In this document: one piece after another, positions 26,101-33,299 of the stretch | Layout of the letters: every line of letters begins with the position of its first letter | Numbering within the stretch: position 1 is the first letter of the stretch | Source: Pomphorhynchus laevis | Lineage: Eukaryota > Acanthocephala > Palaeacanthocephala > Echinorhynchida > Pomphorhynchidae | Direction: 5' to 3' | Length of the DNA: 64,000 bases | NCBI GenBank assembly: GCA_012934845.2 | Contig: WNNJ02002024.1 | Span: forward strand, 1 to 64,000 | The notes under the pieces: model-generated | The model's database searches: none | What the model saw: only the letters and a program-made list of their open reading frames with translations | What the model was told of the DNA's origin: nothing | Translations under genes and position numbers: made by a program

Positions 26101-29100
26101 CATGCAAAAATATGTTTCTTGTAAATTTAAATATGTCATCTTTATGATATAAATTAAAAGTAGTTTTAATTGATGTTAATTAATTATATATATCTAGATA
26201 TTTACCTTCTTTGTCATCAATATTGGCTTTATTAAAAAAATGTTACCTGGATAAATTTGTTTTTTAAATTGAAACTTAAAAGTTTAAATATATTTTTAAT
26301 ATTAATTATATATATTATATATTATTATATATTAATTATATATTCTTATTATTAATTTATATATTTTACTATTTTCTGCTTGATAATATTTTTATAGTAA
26401 CTTAGTTTAAAATACGCACCTATTAAATTATTTAAATGTTATTTAAAAAGAATATCACTACATATTATGGCAATTCTTTAAATTTTATTATTTAATGTAT
26501 TATATTTTATATTTATAAATATAAATGAAAAAATATGTTTCTTGTAAATTTAAATATGTCATCTTTACGATATAAATTAATAGTAGTTTTAGTTTATGTT
26601 AATTTAATGTTCATATCTAGATATACACCTTCTCATTAATATTGGTTTTGTTAAGAATAAGGCTTTCTGGATAAATTTGTTCACTAATTAAATAACATAG
26701 CAGCGGGGCCAAATACATGCTAATGATGTATTTCCTCTGATAAAACTATCTAGTATCTTATTCTAATACAAAGGATATTATTTATTATCCATCCATAAAA
26801 ATTTGCCACTTAAGAGTTTAAATTTATTCTTTATATTATTGTATTGATTTATATATTTTACTATTTTCTGCTTGATGATATTTTTATAGTAACCTAGTTT
26901 AAAATATGTATCTATTAAATTATTTAAATGATTTTGAAGAAAGCCAATATCATTACATATTGTTGCAATTCTTAAAATTTCATTATTTAATGTATTATAT
27001 TTTATATTATATGGTATACATGAATTCTCATGCAAAAATATGTTTCTTGTAAATTTAAATGTGTCATCTTACGATATAAATTAATAGTAATTTTAGTTAA
27101 TATTAATTTAATGTTCATATCTAGATATACACCTTCTTTATCATTAATATTGGTTTTGTTAAGTATAGGCTTTCTGGATAAATTTGTTCACTAATTGAAT
27201 AAAAATTATTAGAATTAAATACACATATCATTAATATATCTTAACATATATATCATATATTTATATTGTAAATATTTAATATCTTTATATAATTTAGATT
27301 TATTTTTAAACAGTTATAAATGACAATGATAAAAATTACCATAGAAAGGTGTATCATCGTCAGAAAAAATATAGTTATATTTATTGTGAATTTGAAATTT
27401 GTCCTATTGTCGCGAAGAATGACATGATAACTGACCACGCGACTCTGAATATTTAGTACGCGCACCGGTGTTTTTAATACATTGTCGAGATAGCTTATGC
27501 TCTATGCCAGAAAAATATATAATGTGAATAACGGTATATTTTCGGAATAGCATCAAATTAATAGTCATAAAATAGTGAAAAAAGGAATAAGTAGCATTCT
27601 GATCTGGTATTATTTCATTGATATAGTGGACACACAATAACTAAAAGTAATACAAAACTGTTTTACCAAAATGAATAAATTAAATATTCTAAAATATAAT
27701 TAGAACATTTACCAAATTTAAATAGAATGTATTTAAATGATAATGTGGGTTTTTGTATCAACAATAGTAAATGTAGTTTTCTCTGAAAACTAAGAATAGT
27801 TATAACTAAACATAACATATAATTTATTCAAATATACTATCTAATAACTGATATTTTTTGAATTTACATACTTTTAGAAATATCATATCGTTTCTTCCAG
27901 AGATTACAATATCTACAAATCGTAATCACAAAATTATGTAACTTGAAGATTTTTGTGTTTGTGCCCATATTTCGTTACTGGATCAATTATGTGTCCATCA
28001 AATAAATCGAATTCAAAATAAAATATTTTGAATTATTTTAAATTAAAATATTTTAAAATATATTGTTTAACATTTTTAAACGATTTTAAATTAAATCAGC
28101 TAACTGAGTCTACGTATTTAATATAATTATAAAATAAACAAAACATAATAATGCTAAATCAAAATTTAATAATTAAATAATAAAATTAATAATTGTTTTT
28201 AGATTTTCTATAATTTAAATCAAGTTAAAAAATGAAATTTAAAATAAACGTCATTTTTATGAATTGACTAATAAATAACAGACGTTGTATCAGAATAAGA
28301 ATTAGAGGTCATCAGGAGGAACTGCTATGCAATAAGGTTTCGGCCTCTAACTCCTCTACCCAACATAGCAGCGGGGCCAAATACATGCTAATGATGTATT
28401 TCCTCTGATAAAACTATCTAGTATCTTATTCTAATACAAAGTATATTATTTATTATCCATAAAAATTTGCCACTTAAGAGTTTAAATTTATTCTTTATAT
28501 TATTGTGTTGATTTATATATTTTACTATTTTCTGCTTGATGTTATTTTTATAGTAACCTAGTTTAAAATATGTATCTATTAAATTATTTAAATGATTTTG
28601 AAGAAAGCCAATATCATTACATATTGTTGCAATTCTTAAAATTTCATTATTTAATGTATTATATTTGATATTATATGGTATGCATGAATGCTCATGCAAA
28701 AATATGTTTCTTGTAAATTTAAATATGTCATCTTTACGATATAAATTAATAGTAGTTTTAGTTAATGTTAATTTAATGTTCATATCTAGATATACACCTT
28801 CTTTATCATTAATATTGGTTTTGTTAAGAATAAGGCTTTCTGGATAAATGTGCTCACTAATTGAATAAAAATTATTAGAATTAAATACACATATATCATC
28901 AATGTATCGAAATATATATTTCATATATTTATATTGTTTAGATTTAGTTTTTACACAGTTATGAACAAATTCATATTCTATAAAGCTTAAAAACAAGTCA
29001 GCTATAATTGGGCTACTATTACCACCCATTGGAACACCTTTTACTTGTCTAAATATAGATGTCCCTACTTTTAAATAATTTTGATTTATCAAAATATTTA

Positions 29101-32100
29101 AGGATTCTATTAATTCAATTTTATCCATATATTTATATTTATTTGATGGTTTAATTTTTGTTAGATAGGCGTTATAATTATTATAACATATATATGTATA
29201 TCTTTTTCCGAATATAAGATTAATTAATTTTACTAACGCTTCTTTAATATCTACTAAATCTAGATTTGTATAAAGCGTACTAAAATCGTATGTATTTATA
29301 TTTTGAAAATTTATTCCTTTTGTCTGTTCTTAAAATTCTTATGTAGAATTAATACTGAAATAGTGTGTTATACCAGTATTAATTTCGATTACCTTGCAAT
29401 ATTTTTTAAAGTGTGCTTTAATTACTTTAAGTATTTTATTCATATAGACAGAAAGTGGTTTTAATGTACATTTAAACGCACTACATATGAACCTAGGTTT
29501 TATTGGATTTTTATGTAATTTCAGATTCCAATATAATATAAGTATAGTTTTATTATCTGATTCAACCTTTATACCCTTTTTATCCATTATAGAACAGTGA
29601 CTTGTAATAATTGTTTCAAAACTCAACTCACTACGTTCATATGTTGGATTTACATTTAAATCATTAGAATTAACCTCTTTCATTATTAAATCATAATAAA
29701 GCTTTTTGCGTATGAAGACAAAGTTATTACTAGCTTTATCAATAGTTGTTATTATATGGTTATCCTTTAATTTAGTAAGTTATTTATACATATCTTTATT
29801 AATTTTATCTTTCCTTTTATAATTGTTTGTTATTTTCATTTTATTTTTAATTTTATCAAATATATAATCTTTCCAAATTTTTATCTTAGATATATTCGTG
29901 CTTTCACTATTAATCAGCCTACTAAAGTAATCATTTAAGTTATTATATAACGAATTGTAAATTTTATTTTTGTCGTTACTATTATTTAATCTATATTTAT
30001 ACCCCTTTGATAGCAGCTTTTTTAATTCACAATTTTCAATTAATTCCAGATTATGGGTACATATATGTTCATTTATTTTATCAAAACTAAGACTTTTACA
30101 ATTGCATTCTGTTTCCATTATGTTTCTAATATTATCGTTACATATTGATTTTAATTCTTTATTATAATTACAAATTTTTCGTCCAAATGGTGGTAGGAGT
30201 TTATACCTTATTTCAGGAATATATTTACTTAAATCTGACCCTATTATTTCTTTACTTTTAGAATTATTAAAAAGTCTACCTATATTTATGTTATCTATAC
30301 ATTTATTAATGAAGTTTATGGTTAATGTATATTTTCTATTGTTATTATTAACATTTATTGTACGATTATAGTATTTTGTATTACAATAACTGTCTTTTAT
30401 ACAACTTAGCCTATCATAGTCGTTAATTAATTTTTGATTTATTGAACATATGATATCTTTAGAAAAACTTCTTATATTTACATAAAGATCTTTTAGCTTA
30501 TTATCACTTAAAAGTTGTTTTAATATTTCTAATCGTTCATTTATATACATATCTTTTTTAATATTTTTAACTCTATTTTTCCTATTCCTTTTATCACAAT
30601 GACTTCTTGGTTTGCGTTTAACTGGATTATTATAATATAGTTGTTTATTATGTATTATACTACTTCTGCCAATTCCTTGTACCACGTCATTCAATCCTAA
30701 TGGGTACATGGAATTAAGCGTTTTAATCCAAAAATCTTCTTTTTCTAATAGTTTTTGATTTAATATTGAAATGTTTTCTTCGATAATATGTTCTAAAATA
30801 AATAATTTACAGTTTTTAATATCATGTCCTATTAATCTCATATGTTTATGAAATATAGTTTGACTATTATGCTGTATATTATATATGTGTTGCCTAAACC
30901 TAGTTTTTAACATTTGATATGTTTTTCCTATATATTGCAATCCACATGTACATTGTATAAGATACACTACACCTGCGGTATTGCAGTTACAATTATTATT
31001 AATATTTAATGAAAAACATTTGTTTGTCGTATTACTTACAATACAATTATTATTATTTATAACATCACAAACTATACAATTTTTTCTGTTACATTTAAAA
31101 GATCTAAAATTGAAATCATTAGTACTTACGTATTTTTCCAATATGGTTGAGTACATGTAACTTTTAAGTCATAATTTTTAACGTTGCTTTTTCGGTGTCG
31201 CCACCTAGTTTAGTTGACTCAGACTAAACTTACAACGGGCCATCCAGCAGCATCTGACAGGGGGCTGCCCTGCTTAAGGCGGTTGCAGGCTGGAACAAGA
31301 TCTATAAAGATCTACCACCTTCACTCCACGCGCTACGCGACCTAGCTATTGGCCATTACCTGGTCTCTTAAACGTGATCACGTGAAGCAGTTTACATTTT
31401 AAAGTGTAAACACCTTGGGATGCAAACTTCTCCCTTTTTGAAGTAATTTATAAGAAATAGAAAAATTAAAATTCATCAAAGTTGCTTAAAATAATCGCAG
31501 AAAAATAATAGTAAAGTCGTAACCAATAATACATAGTTTCAGTATTTCTAACAGAGGTCATCATATTACCGGGTATGACAAAATCAGCAGGTCAATAATA
31601 ACGGGCCAGTAGAACAAATCAAAACAGATAAATTAGTCTACGTATTTTATGCTCGATATACATTAAAAATAAAATGAAATAATAATAAATAATTATAAAT
31701 AATAAATAATTATATAAGATTTTATTTAATTTATATTTATATAAAGTTAAAATTTAATATAAAATCCAATTTTATGAATTGATTAATGAATAATATACGA
31801 TGTATTCGTATAAGGAATGGAGTTTATCAAAATGAACTGCTATGTTATTTATGTAAATATTAATGAAAATTATCAATAATACAAATATATAAATTAGCAA
31901 AAAAAATTTAACTTTCATATTAAAATTTTTTTAATTTTATATATTTTGAGAAACAAATTTATCTGTAAAGGTTCAATAACTTTAACAATTACCAAATTTT
32001 AAGTAATTACCAAATTTTACACACTAAGATGTTGTGTATTGTAAATTAGAATTAATATGAACAAAGTGGAAAGTAAGACCATTTTTATTTTTTTAAACGT

Positions 32101-32957
32101 ACTTAGATTCACCTTCAAAAGTTTCTGATATTTTCTTAATTTTAAGCAACTTTCGCAAATTAGTTGATGTGTTCCATAATTATTAAAATTTTAATTCAAC
32201 AAGATAAGCTCCTTAAATAGATATTCAAAACAATACTTCTATCAACATAACAATCTATTAATTATGTTTTTAGCCATAAATTATATGTTCCTCGTGGGTG
32301 GGTTTGCGGAGTCGCCAATTCTGCAACAAGAAATTCGAAACGCGTTTGATCAATCGATGAAAATAGTAATACCGCAGGATGTCAGCTTGGCGATATTAAA
32401 AGGTAAACTCCTAGTAATAGTAGTTCCTTTAACGATGCTGTTTTACAGGAGCAGTGCTTTACGGACTTAATCCAAATATTGTAAACATCCGTCGATCAAG
32501 ACTGACATACGGAGTTGGTATTATGCATCGTTTCAAAGCGCATAAGCATCCCATTGAAAAGCTGGTAGTAAAAGACGATCAACAATGGTGTGCCGATATT
32601 TTTGATAAATTCGTACTTGTTGACCAATCAGTAGGTATTGGCGATGTAGTACTAAGGAGATACGCCCCAGCAACATCTAAACAAGAAAAAATTATCATAC
32701 ACTTCTACTGTTCTGAAAACGATAATGCCAAGTTCGTTAGTGATCTAGGTGTACACCGTATCGGTACTTTAATACTGGAATTTTCAATGCCCCCGGAAGA
32801 CAAATACGAAGAAAATCAGCAGCGTGTGGATAACCAGCAAAGGTATAGAGAAATTCAAACGCGGATGGTATTTGGAGACACTGAAATTAAAGTCAGTGCG
32901 CTCGATGTCTTTACCGGCAGATATGTAAAAGCTATAATCGACTTTCTGAATAATTAA
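7032..32957 (+). CDS. HSPA12A: HSPA12-type Hsp70-family protein (eight exons, whole gene)
   Basis: Spliced gene for an atypical Hsp70 ATPase of the HSPA12A/B group. Exons: 7032-8180, 14238-14459, 15450-15603, 17739-17864, 19522-19724, 19771-19939, 32274-32402, 32449-32957; together 2661 nt, 886 residues plus stop. All introns are GT-AG, the phases agree at every junction, and the order matches remembered human HSPA12A. ATPase signatures are present: [12 protein letters not shown] (297-308), [13 protein letters not shown] (514 on), and [14 protein letters not shown] (680 on). The C-terminus (GDTEIK, then [10 protein letters not shown]) ends where the human protein ends. The protein is longer than human (about 675) because of a Ser/Asp/Asn-rich N-terminal extension of about 290 residues. 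The Met at 7032 is the first after an in-frame stop at 7023, but a further 5' exon is possible. Between exons 3 and 4 about 30 residues of the human protein are absent. Confidence 0.9.
8181..9339. other. HSPA12 intron 1, left part
   Basis: AT-rich intron sequence. A small tandem run of TAGCGATTTTAGAATTTTAC-like units lies at 8695-8780. Around 8990-9050 a weak trace of the PLE reverse-transcriptase region (TACAAAAGAATTTT) is visible. Confidence 0.45.
9340..9625 (+). mobile_element. PLE (Naiad-type) fragment, RT core piece
   Basis: Nucleotides match the plus-sense equivalent of the reverse-transcriptase region at 29180-29420: the coding for [20 protein letters not shown] and the following motif A block ([12 protein letters not shown]), ending in [10 protein letters not shown]. 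Broken and short. It is cut at 9625 by LINE sequence. Confidence 0.7.
9626..10717 (+). mobile_element. L2/CR1-group LINE, reverse-transcriptase piece 1
   Basis: One open frame (9640 on) with the post-endonuclease linker ([14 protein letters not shown]), then RT boxes: [82 protein letters not shown] (motif A) and GVPQGSVL (motif B). The copy stops just before the YADD box, where a hairpin element begins. 5' truncated: no endonuclease or ORF1. The family is judged from motif wording typical of L2-type LINEs. Confidence 0.8.
10718..10747 (-). ncRNA. Hammerhead ribozyme core (truncated in stem III)
   Basis: Minus strand reads CTGATGA (10747-10741), GTCATC, GT, GATGAC (stem II, 6 complementary bases) and then GAAAC (10726-10722): the two invariant boxes of a hammerhead at the correct distance with a perfect stem II. 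It ends GGCA at the element edge, so stem III and the cleavage site are cut off in this arm. Seen directly; activity is not expected without stem III. Confidence 0.7.
10718..10831. mobile_element. 114-bp hairpin element with hammerhead ribozyme arms
   Basis: About 30-bp terminal inverted repeats (TGCCGTTTCGTCATCAC and equivalent, 28 of 30 matching) with a central palindrome CTGGATCCAG. It sits directly against the LINE sequence on its left. The left arm on the minus strand holds a hammerhead core; the right arm on the plus strand holds a related, partly degraded one (see the two ncRNA entries). No coding capacity. Confidence 0.7.
10802..10837 (+). ncRNA. Hammerhead-like motif, degraded first box
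   Basis: Plus strand reads GTGATTA in place of CTGATGA, then GTCAT...ATGAC (stem II, 5 bp), GAAA, a 3-bp stem III (ACG/CGU) with loop GCATT, and the cleavage triplet GTC ending at 10837. Stem II, the GAAA box, a minimal stem III and the cleavage site are therefore all in place, but the first core box has two changes. Short stem III is typical of the hammerheads known in PLEs and retrozymes. Confidence 0.55.
10838..11224. other. Spacer between LINE pieces
   Basis: AT-rich from 10880 to 11060, then a G+C-richer part (11070-11220) with no recognisable frame. It separates two LINE pieces that overlap in content. Confidence 0.4.
11225..12409 (+). mobile_element. L2/CR1-group LINE, reverse-transcriptase piece 2 with 3' end
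   Basis: Starts at motif A ([18 protein letters not shown]) and repeats about 234 bp of piece 1 (10483-10716) at roughly 95% identity. It then continues through motif B ([13 protein letters not shown]), [14 protein letters not shown] (motif C), [13 protein letters not shown], and a C-terminal domain ([20 protein letters not shown] to [16 protein letters not shown]). The reading frame is broken at least twice. The 3' end has a 7-bp hairpin GCACACA/TGTGTGC (12360-12376) and a tail of AACTTTC repeats (12393-12409), as expected for this LINE group. Confidence 0.8.
12409..14150 (+). mobile_element. PLE (Naiad-type) copy, plus strand, broken
   Basis: Homologous to 28430-30660 in opposite orientation. 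It begins within the segment after GIY-YIG ([10 protein letters not shown]), continues through the Cys-rich linker ([20 protein letters not shown]) and the RT boxes ([34 protein letters not shown]) to the C-terminal [10 protein letters not shown] region. It lacks the GIY-YIG end and has an internal gap near 13160-13320. Broken in several places; fossil copy. Confidence 0.8.
14238..14459 (+). CDS. HSPA12A: HSPA12 exon 2
   Basis: Codes residues 384-457, from [20 protein letters not shown] to FMRQAAYM, including [15 protein letters not shown], close to the human [15 protein letters not shown]. Acceptor TATAG before GAA and donor ATG/GTATGT, both phase 0. Human DLTMDTDLTAANGKKV aligns without gaps, which fixes the acceptor. 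Confidence 0.88.
14460..15449. other. HSPA12 intron 2
   Basis: AT-rich; no element recognised. Confidence 0.5.
15450..15603 (+). CDS. HSPA12A: HSPA12 exon 3
   Basis: Begins [20 protein letters not shown] and continues [15 protein letters not shown]; human has [24 protein letters not shown]. Acceptor GTAAAG, donor GTAAGT, leaving one base over (phase 1). After this exon about 30 residues of the human protein have no counterpart, so a small in-phase exon in 15604-17738 may have been missed or the linker is shorter here. Confidence 0.85.
15604..17738. other. HSPA12 intron 3
   Basis: AT-rich. A G+C-richer island at 16640-17130 (starting CAGGGATGTCAAACATAC) may be part of a decayed DNA transposon, but no partner terminus was found. 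A small missed exon could lie in this intron. Confidence 0.4.
17739..17864 (+). CDS. HSPA12A: HSPA12 exon 4 (phosphate-2 motif)
   Basis: Starts within an Ile codon and reads [20 protein letters not shown] to [15 protein letters not shown]. This is the second ATP-phosphate loop of the actin/Hsp70 fold. Acceptor TTATCAG and donor ACAG/GTATTC, phase 1 on both sides. Confidence 0.88.
18165..18335. mobile_element. Foldback element (second family)
   Basis: Inverted arms of about 75 bp: TTATAGAATGGAATCAACGA then AACGACAATTTATT on the left and its inverse on the right, plus an inner pair (ATTTCAATAGCTGCTGATATC / GATAGCAGCAGCTATTGAAA-type). No coding capacity. Different sequence from family F. Confidence 0.65.
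18390..19075. mobile_element. Large foldback element, about 690 bp
   Basis: Outer arms (about 18395-18560 and 18945-19070) are inverted copies, for example CTGAAAATGCAAATAATCAA against its inverse. Inner arms (18573-18628 and 18865-18912) repeat TTTTTGATGATGCTTATA in inverse. A loop of about 230 bp (18630-18860) is AT-rich and non-coding. Arms are only slightly diverged, which suggests moderate age. Confidence 0.7.
19522..19724 (+). CDS. HSPA12A: HSPA12 exon 5
   Basis: Reads [40 protein letters not shown] and [17 protein letters not shown], matching the human run of KRPAAWVDLMIAFESRKR and [12 protein letters not shown]. Acceptor TTGTTTAG, donor AAG/GTAGAC, ends in phase 0. It is followed by an intron of only 46 nt. 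Confidence 0.87.
19725..19770 (+). other. 46-nt intron of HSPA12 (intron 5)
   Basis: GTAGAC donor and AATTAAG acceptor. All alternative acceptors in the segment bring an in-frame stop. Neighbouring introns run from 1 to 12 kb. Confidence 0.8.
19771..19939 (+). CDS. HSPA12A: HSPA12 exon 6
   Basis: Reads [20 protein letters not shown] then [15 protein letters not shown]; human has GHSVEHALR and [12 protein letters not shown]. The acceptor AATTAAG before GGA is the only one nearby that keeps the frame open. Donor TGTC/GTAAGT, phase 1, opening the 12.3-kb intron 6. Confidence 0.85.
20300..20960. repeat. 15-bp minisatellite with 60-bp higher-order period
   Basis: Units of the form CATATAGTATATAGC with last-base variants (AGC, ATC, AAC, TTAGC) cycle in fours to give a 60-bp period (compare 20521-20580 with 20581-20640). 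A distinct insert (TTTAGGAATCTCAGAGAGTG and on) recurs 230 bp apart at 20415 and 20645. The array is flanked by GAGTCGACG (20159) and repeated GTCGACTTATAA (20952 on) and so sits inside a PLE terminal unit. Tyr/Ile-rich open frames through it are only repeat shadows. Confidence 0.9.
21299..21402. promoter_or_regulatory. PLE 3' structured module, copy A
   Basis: Contains CTGCTATG / CATAGCAG and GGCCCC / GGGGCC in interleaved order, then the hairpin AAATACAT-loop-ATGTATTT, closed by AGAGG / CCTCT. All pairings are perfect in this copy. Interleaving means an H-type pseudoknot is possible on either strand. Confidence 0.6.
21555..21657. promoter_or_regulatory. PLE 3' structured module, copy B
   Basis: Same plan as copy A. 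The last base of the second GGGGCC strand is T here, which pairs as G-U in plus-strand RNA but mismatches in minus-strand RNA. The 8-bp and hairpin stems are perfect. Confidence 0.6.
22011..22890. other. HSPA12 intron 6, unassigned part
   Basis: AT-rich sequence without a recognised element or gene. Confidence 0.45.
22900..24010 (+). mobile_element. Ty3/gypsy LTR retrotransposon fossil (integrase region)
   Basis: Fragments of an integrase-like coding region are visible, for example the block around [13 protein letters not shown] that corresponds to the catalytic core, and downstream [17 protein letters not shown] text. No LTRs, protease or reverse transcriptase were recognised around it. It is an old, heavily broken internal fragment inside intron 6; many interruptions. 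Confidence 0.55.
24011..25189. other. HSPA12 intron 6, unassigned part
   Basis: No gene or known element recognised; mixed AT-rich sequence. Confidence 0.45.
25190..26270 (-). mobile_element. PLE terminal-unit junction and RT tail
   Basis: Read on the minus strand: the C-terminal RT code, then the 3' module (25701-25800), then the block ending at GAGTCTACG (25495-25510), joined directly to the 5' leader of another copy (25190-25510; GCTATTGGCCATTACCTGGT, AAAGTGTAAACACCTTGGGA) that is also found at 31320-31640. This is a head-to-tail junction between two PLE units. Broken, no complete frame. Confidence 0.7.
25701..25800. promoter_or_regulatory. PLE 3' structured module, copy C (diverged)
   Basis: Same element as copies A, B and D, but CTGATATG replaces CTGCTATG and GGCACC replaces GGCCCC, so both pseudoknot stems carry a mismatch. 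The AAATACAT/ATGTATTT hairpin is intact. Confidence 0.55.
26271..27240 (-). mobile_element. Two further PLE RT tails
   Basis: Minus-strand coding traces of the PLE C-terminus occur twice in succession (about 26290-26690 and 26740-27230). The second keeps an 85-residue frame with [20 protein letters not shown] and [15 protein letters not shown]. Between them lies the right half of the 3' module (26696-26738). Repeated, 5'-truncated copies in tandem; broken. Confidence 0.7.
27241..28094. other. HSPA12 intron 6, unassigned part
   Basis: AT-rich, nothing recognised. It is the flank beyond the 3' end of the main PLE copy. Confidence 0.4.
28304..28406. promoter_or_regulatory. PLE 3' structured module, copy D (on the main element)
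   Basis: AGAGG 28304-28308 pairs CCTCT 28402-28406; CTGCTATG 28322-28329 pairs CATAGCAG 28364-28371; GGCCTC 28342-28347 pairs GGGGCC 28373-28378 with one G-U in plus-strand RNA; AAATACAT 28379-28386 pairs ATGTATTT 28394-28401. It lies directly after the RT stop. On the minus strand the boxes CGAAAC and CTGATGA occur, but in reversed order for a normal hammerhead. Confidence 0.6.
28418..29128 (-). CDS. PLE reverse transcriptase, catalytic boxes and C-terminus
   Basis: 236 residues from the first Met (the frame is open upstream to about 29330, covering motif A text [10 protein letters not shown]). Motif B is [20 protein letters not shown], motif C is [10 protein letters not shown] with the catalytic Asp pair, followed by YLDMNIKLT and the tail [20 protein letters not shown]. 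The same tail recurs at six or more places in the window. Confidence 0.85.
   Translation of the reverse strand: MDKIELIESLNILINQNYLKVGTSIFRQVKGVPMGGNSSPIIADLFLSFIEYEFVHNCVKTKSKQYKYMKYIFRYIDDICVFNSNNFYSISEHIYPESLILNKTNINDKEGVYLDMNIKLTLTKTTINLYRKDDIFKFTRNIFLHEHSCIPYNIKYNTLNNEILRIATICNDIGFLQNHLNNLIDTYFKLGYYKNNIKQKIVKYINQHNNIKNKFKLLSGKFLWIINNILCIRIRY
29339..29683 (-). CDS. PLE reverse transcriptase, N-terminal boxes
   Basis: A 114-residue stretch with [20 protein letters not shown], the PLE equivalent of RT motif 2, and [19 protein letters not shown] leading to motif A. It is the middle portion of one broken coding region whose other parts are listed above and below. Confidence 0.75.
   Translation of the reverse strand: MKEVNSNDLNVNPTYERSELSFETIITSHCSIMDKKGIKVESDNKTILILYWNLKLHKNPIKPRFICSAFKCTLKPLSVYMNKILKVIKAHFKKYCKVIEINTGITHYFSINST
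29780..31156 (-). CDS. PLE N-terminal part: GIY-YIG endonuclease and linker
   Basis: A 458-residue frame. Residues 20-60 hold Cys knuckles ([16 protein letters not shown]). The GIY-YIG nuclease follows: GVVYLIQC (about 62), LQYIGK (about 74), the catalytic-type RFRQH, and the closing [20 protein letters not shown] that PLE nucleases share. It nicks target DNA for reverse transcription. After about residue 160 come basic [16 protein letters not shown] and a second Cys cluster [12 protein letters not shown]...HICTHN. The frame ends within the linker, so the element as a whole is interrupted. Confidence 0.85.
   Translation of the reverse strand: MYSTILEKYVSTNDFNFRSFKCNRKNCIVCDVINNNNCIVSNTTNKCFSLNINNNCNCNTAGVVYLIQCTCGLQYIGKTYQMLKTRFRQHIYNIQHNSQTIFHKHMRLIGHDIKNCKLFILEHIIEENISILNQKLLEKEDFWIKTLNSMYPLGLNDVVQGIGRSSIIHNKQLYYNNPVKRKPRSHCDKRNRKNRVKNIKKDMYINERLEILKQLLSDNKLKDLYVNIRSFSKDIICSINQKLINDYDRLSCIKDSYCNTKYYNRTINVNNNNRKYTLTINFINKCIDNINIGRLFNNSKSKEIIGSDLSKYIPEIRYKLLPPFGRKICNYNKELKSICNDNIRNIMETECNCKSLSFDKINEHICTHNLELIENCELKKLLSKGYKYRLNNSNDKNKIYNSLYNNLNDYFSRLINSESTNISKIKIWKDYIFDKIKNKMKITNNYKRKDKINKDMYK
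31641..31870 (-). mobile_element. 3' unit of an upstream PLE copy (degraded)
   Basis: AATTTTATGAATTGATTAAT and a decayed AACTGCTATG block match the terminal units elsewhere. It joins the leader of the main PLE head-to-tail. Confidence 0.55.
31871..32273. other. HSPA12 intron 6, right end
   Basis: AT-rich, nothing recognised before the exon 7 acceptor. Confidence 0.5.
32274..32402 (+). CDS. HSPA12A: HSPA12 exon 7 (adenosine motif)
   Basis: Reads [20 protein letters not shown] and [13 protein letters not shown]. The GGFAESP segment is the adenosine-binding motif of the second subdomain. Acceptor TTTTTAG; donor AAAG/GTAAAC, phase 1. Only 46 nt of intron separate it from exon 8. Confidence 0.88.
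32403..32448 (+). other. 46-nt intron of HSPA12 (intron 7)
   Basis: GTAAAC donor and TTTTACAG acceptor; the flanking exons join in phase 1 to give [12 protein letters not shown], matching human ILKGAVLFGLDP. It has the same length as intron 5. Confidence 0.85.
32449..32957 (+). CDS. HSPA12A: HSPA12 exon 8 and stop
   Basis: Completes [37 protein letters not shown] and ends [10 protein letters not shown] with a TAA stop, as in human (VKVGIDFLNY). An ATTAAA about 40 nt after the stop could serve as a poly(A) signal, but in DNA this AT-rich it is weak evidence. Confidence 0.9.
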
Positions 32958-33299
32958 TCGAATTTCTTTTAATTATTTAAACTACCACAAATAGATTAAA
33001 AATTGAAAATAATATTTTAGTTAAATATTTTTGCATTTGATATTGCCTTTTGGGAAAATAATTAGATAAAATCAGAGGTATTTAGTGTACTGATAACGCT
33101 AGAGGTATCGTCGGACAGCAAAATCCAAATACTAACTGCTATAAGCAAAAACTGCGGGAATCGTTATCTCAGCAATATCGCTTATATGCATGCATAAGCG
33201 ACATTGTAAGAAAGTAAGTAAGGATTTTATTAATAACTATACAACCACTAAAAAAGCGTTAGAATACATGCAAAACAAGATAACAGAAGTAGAGACTGT

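Larger units (their letters stand above)
28095..31640 (-). mobile_element. Permuted Penelope-like element (Naiad-type), nearly whole
   Basis: Order on the minus strand: 5' leader (31640-31190), GIY-YIG endonuclease with Cys knuckles, long linker, reverse transcriptase, C-terminal tail, 3' module and terminal block ending CGTAGACTCAGTTAGCTGAT (about 28095). The endonuclease lies upstream of the RT, the reverse of the usual PLE order and as described for Naiad/Chlamys elements. It looks nearly whole, with about three interruptions of the coding region, so it is a fossil but not old. Upstream (31641-31870) the 3' unit of another copy abuts the leader, showing a tandem arrangement. It sits in HSPA12 intron 6, opposite in sense to the gene. 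Confidence 0.85.

Noticed and set aside
28304-28406. A normal hammerhead ribozyme in the PLE 3' module
   Set aside because: CTGATGA and CGAAAC are both on the coding strand, but GAAA comes first and I could not form the three stems around the core; kept only as a structured module.
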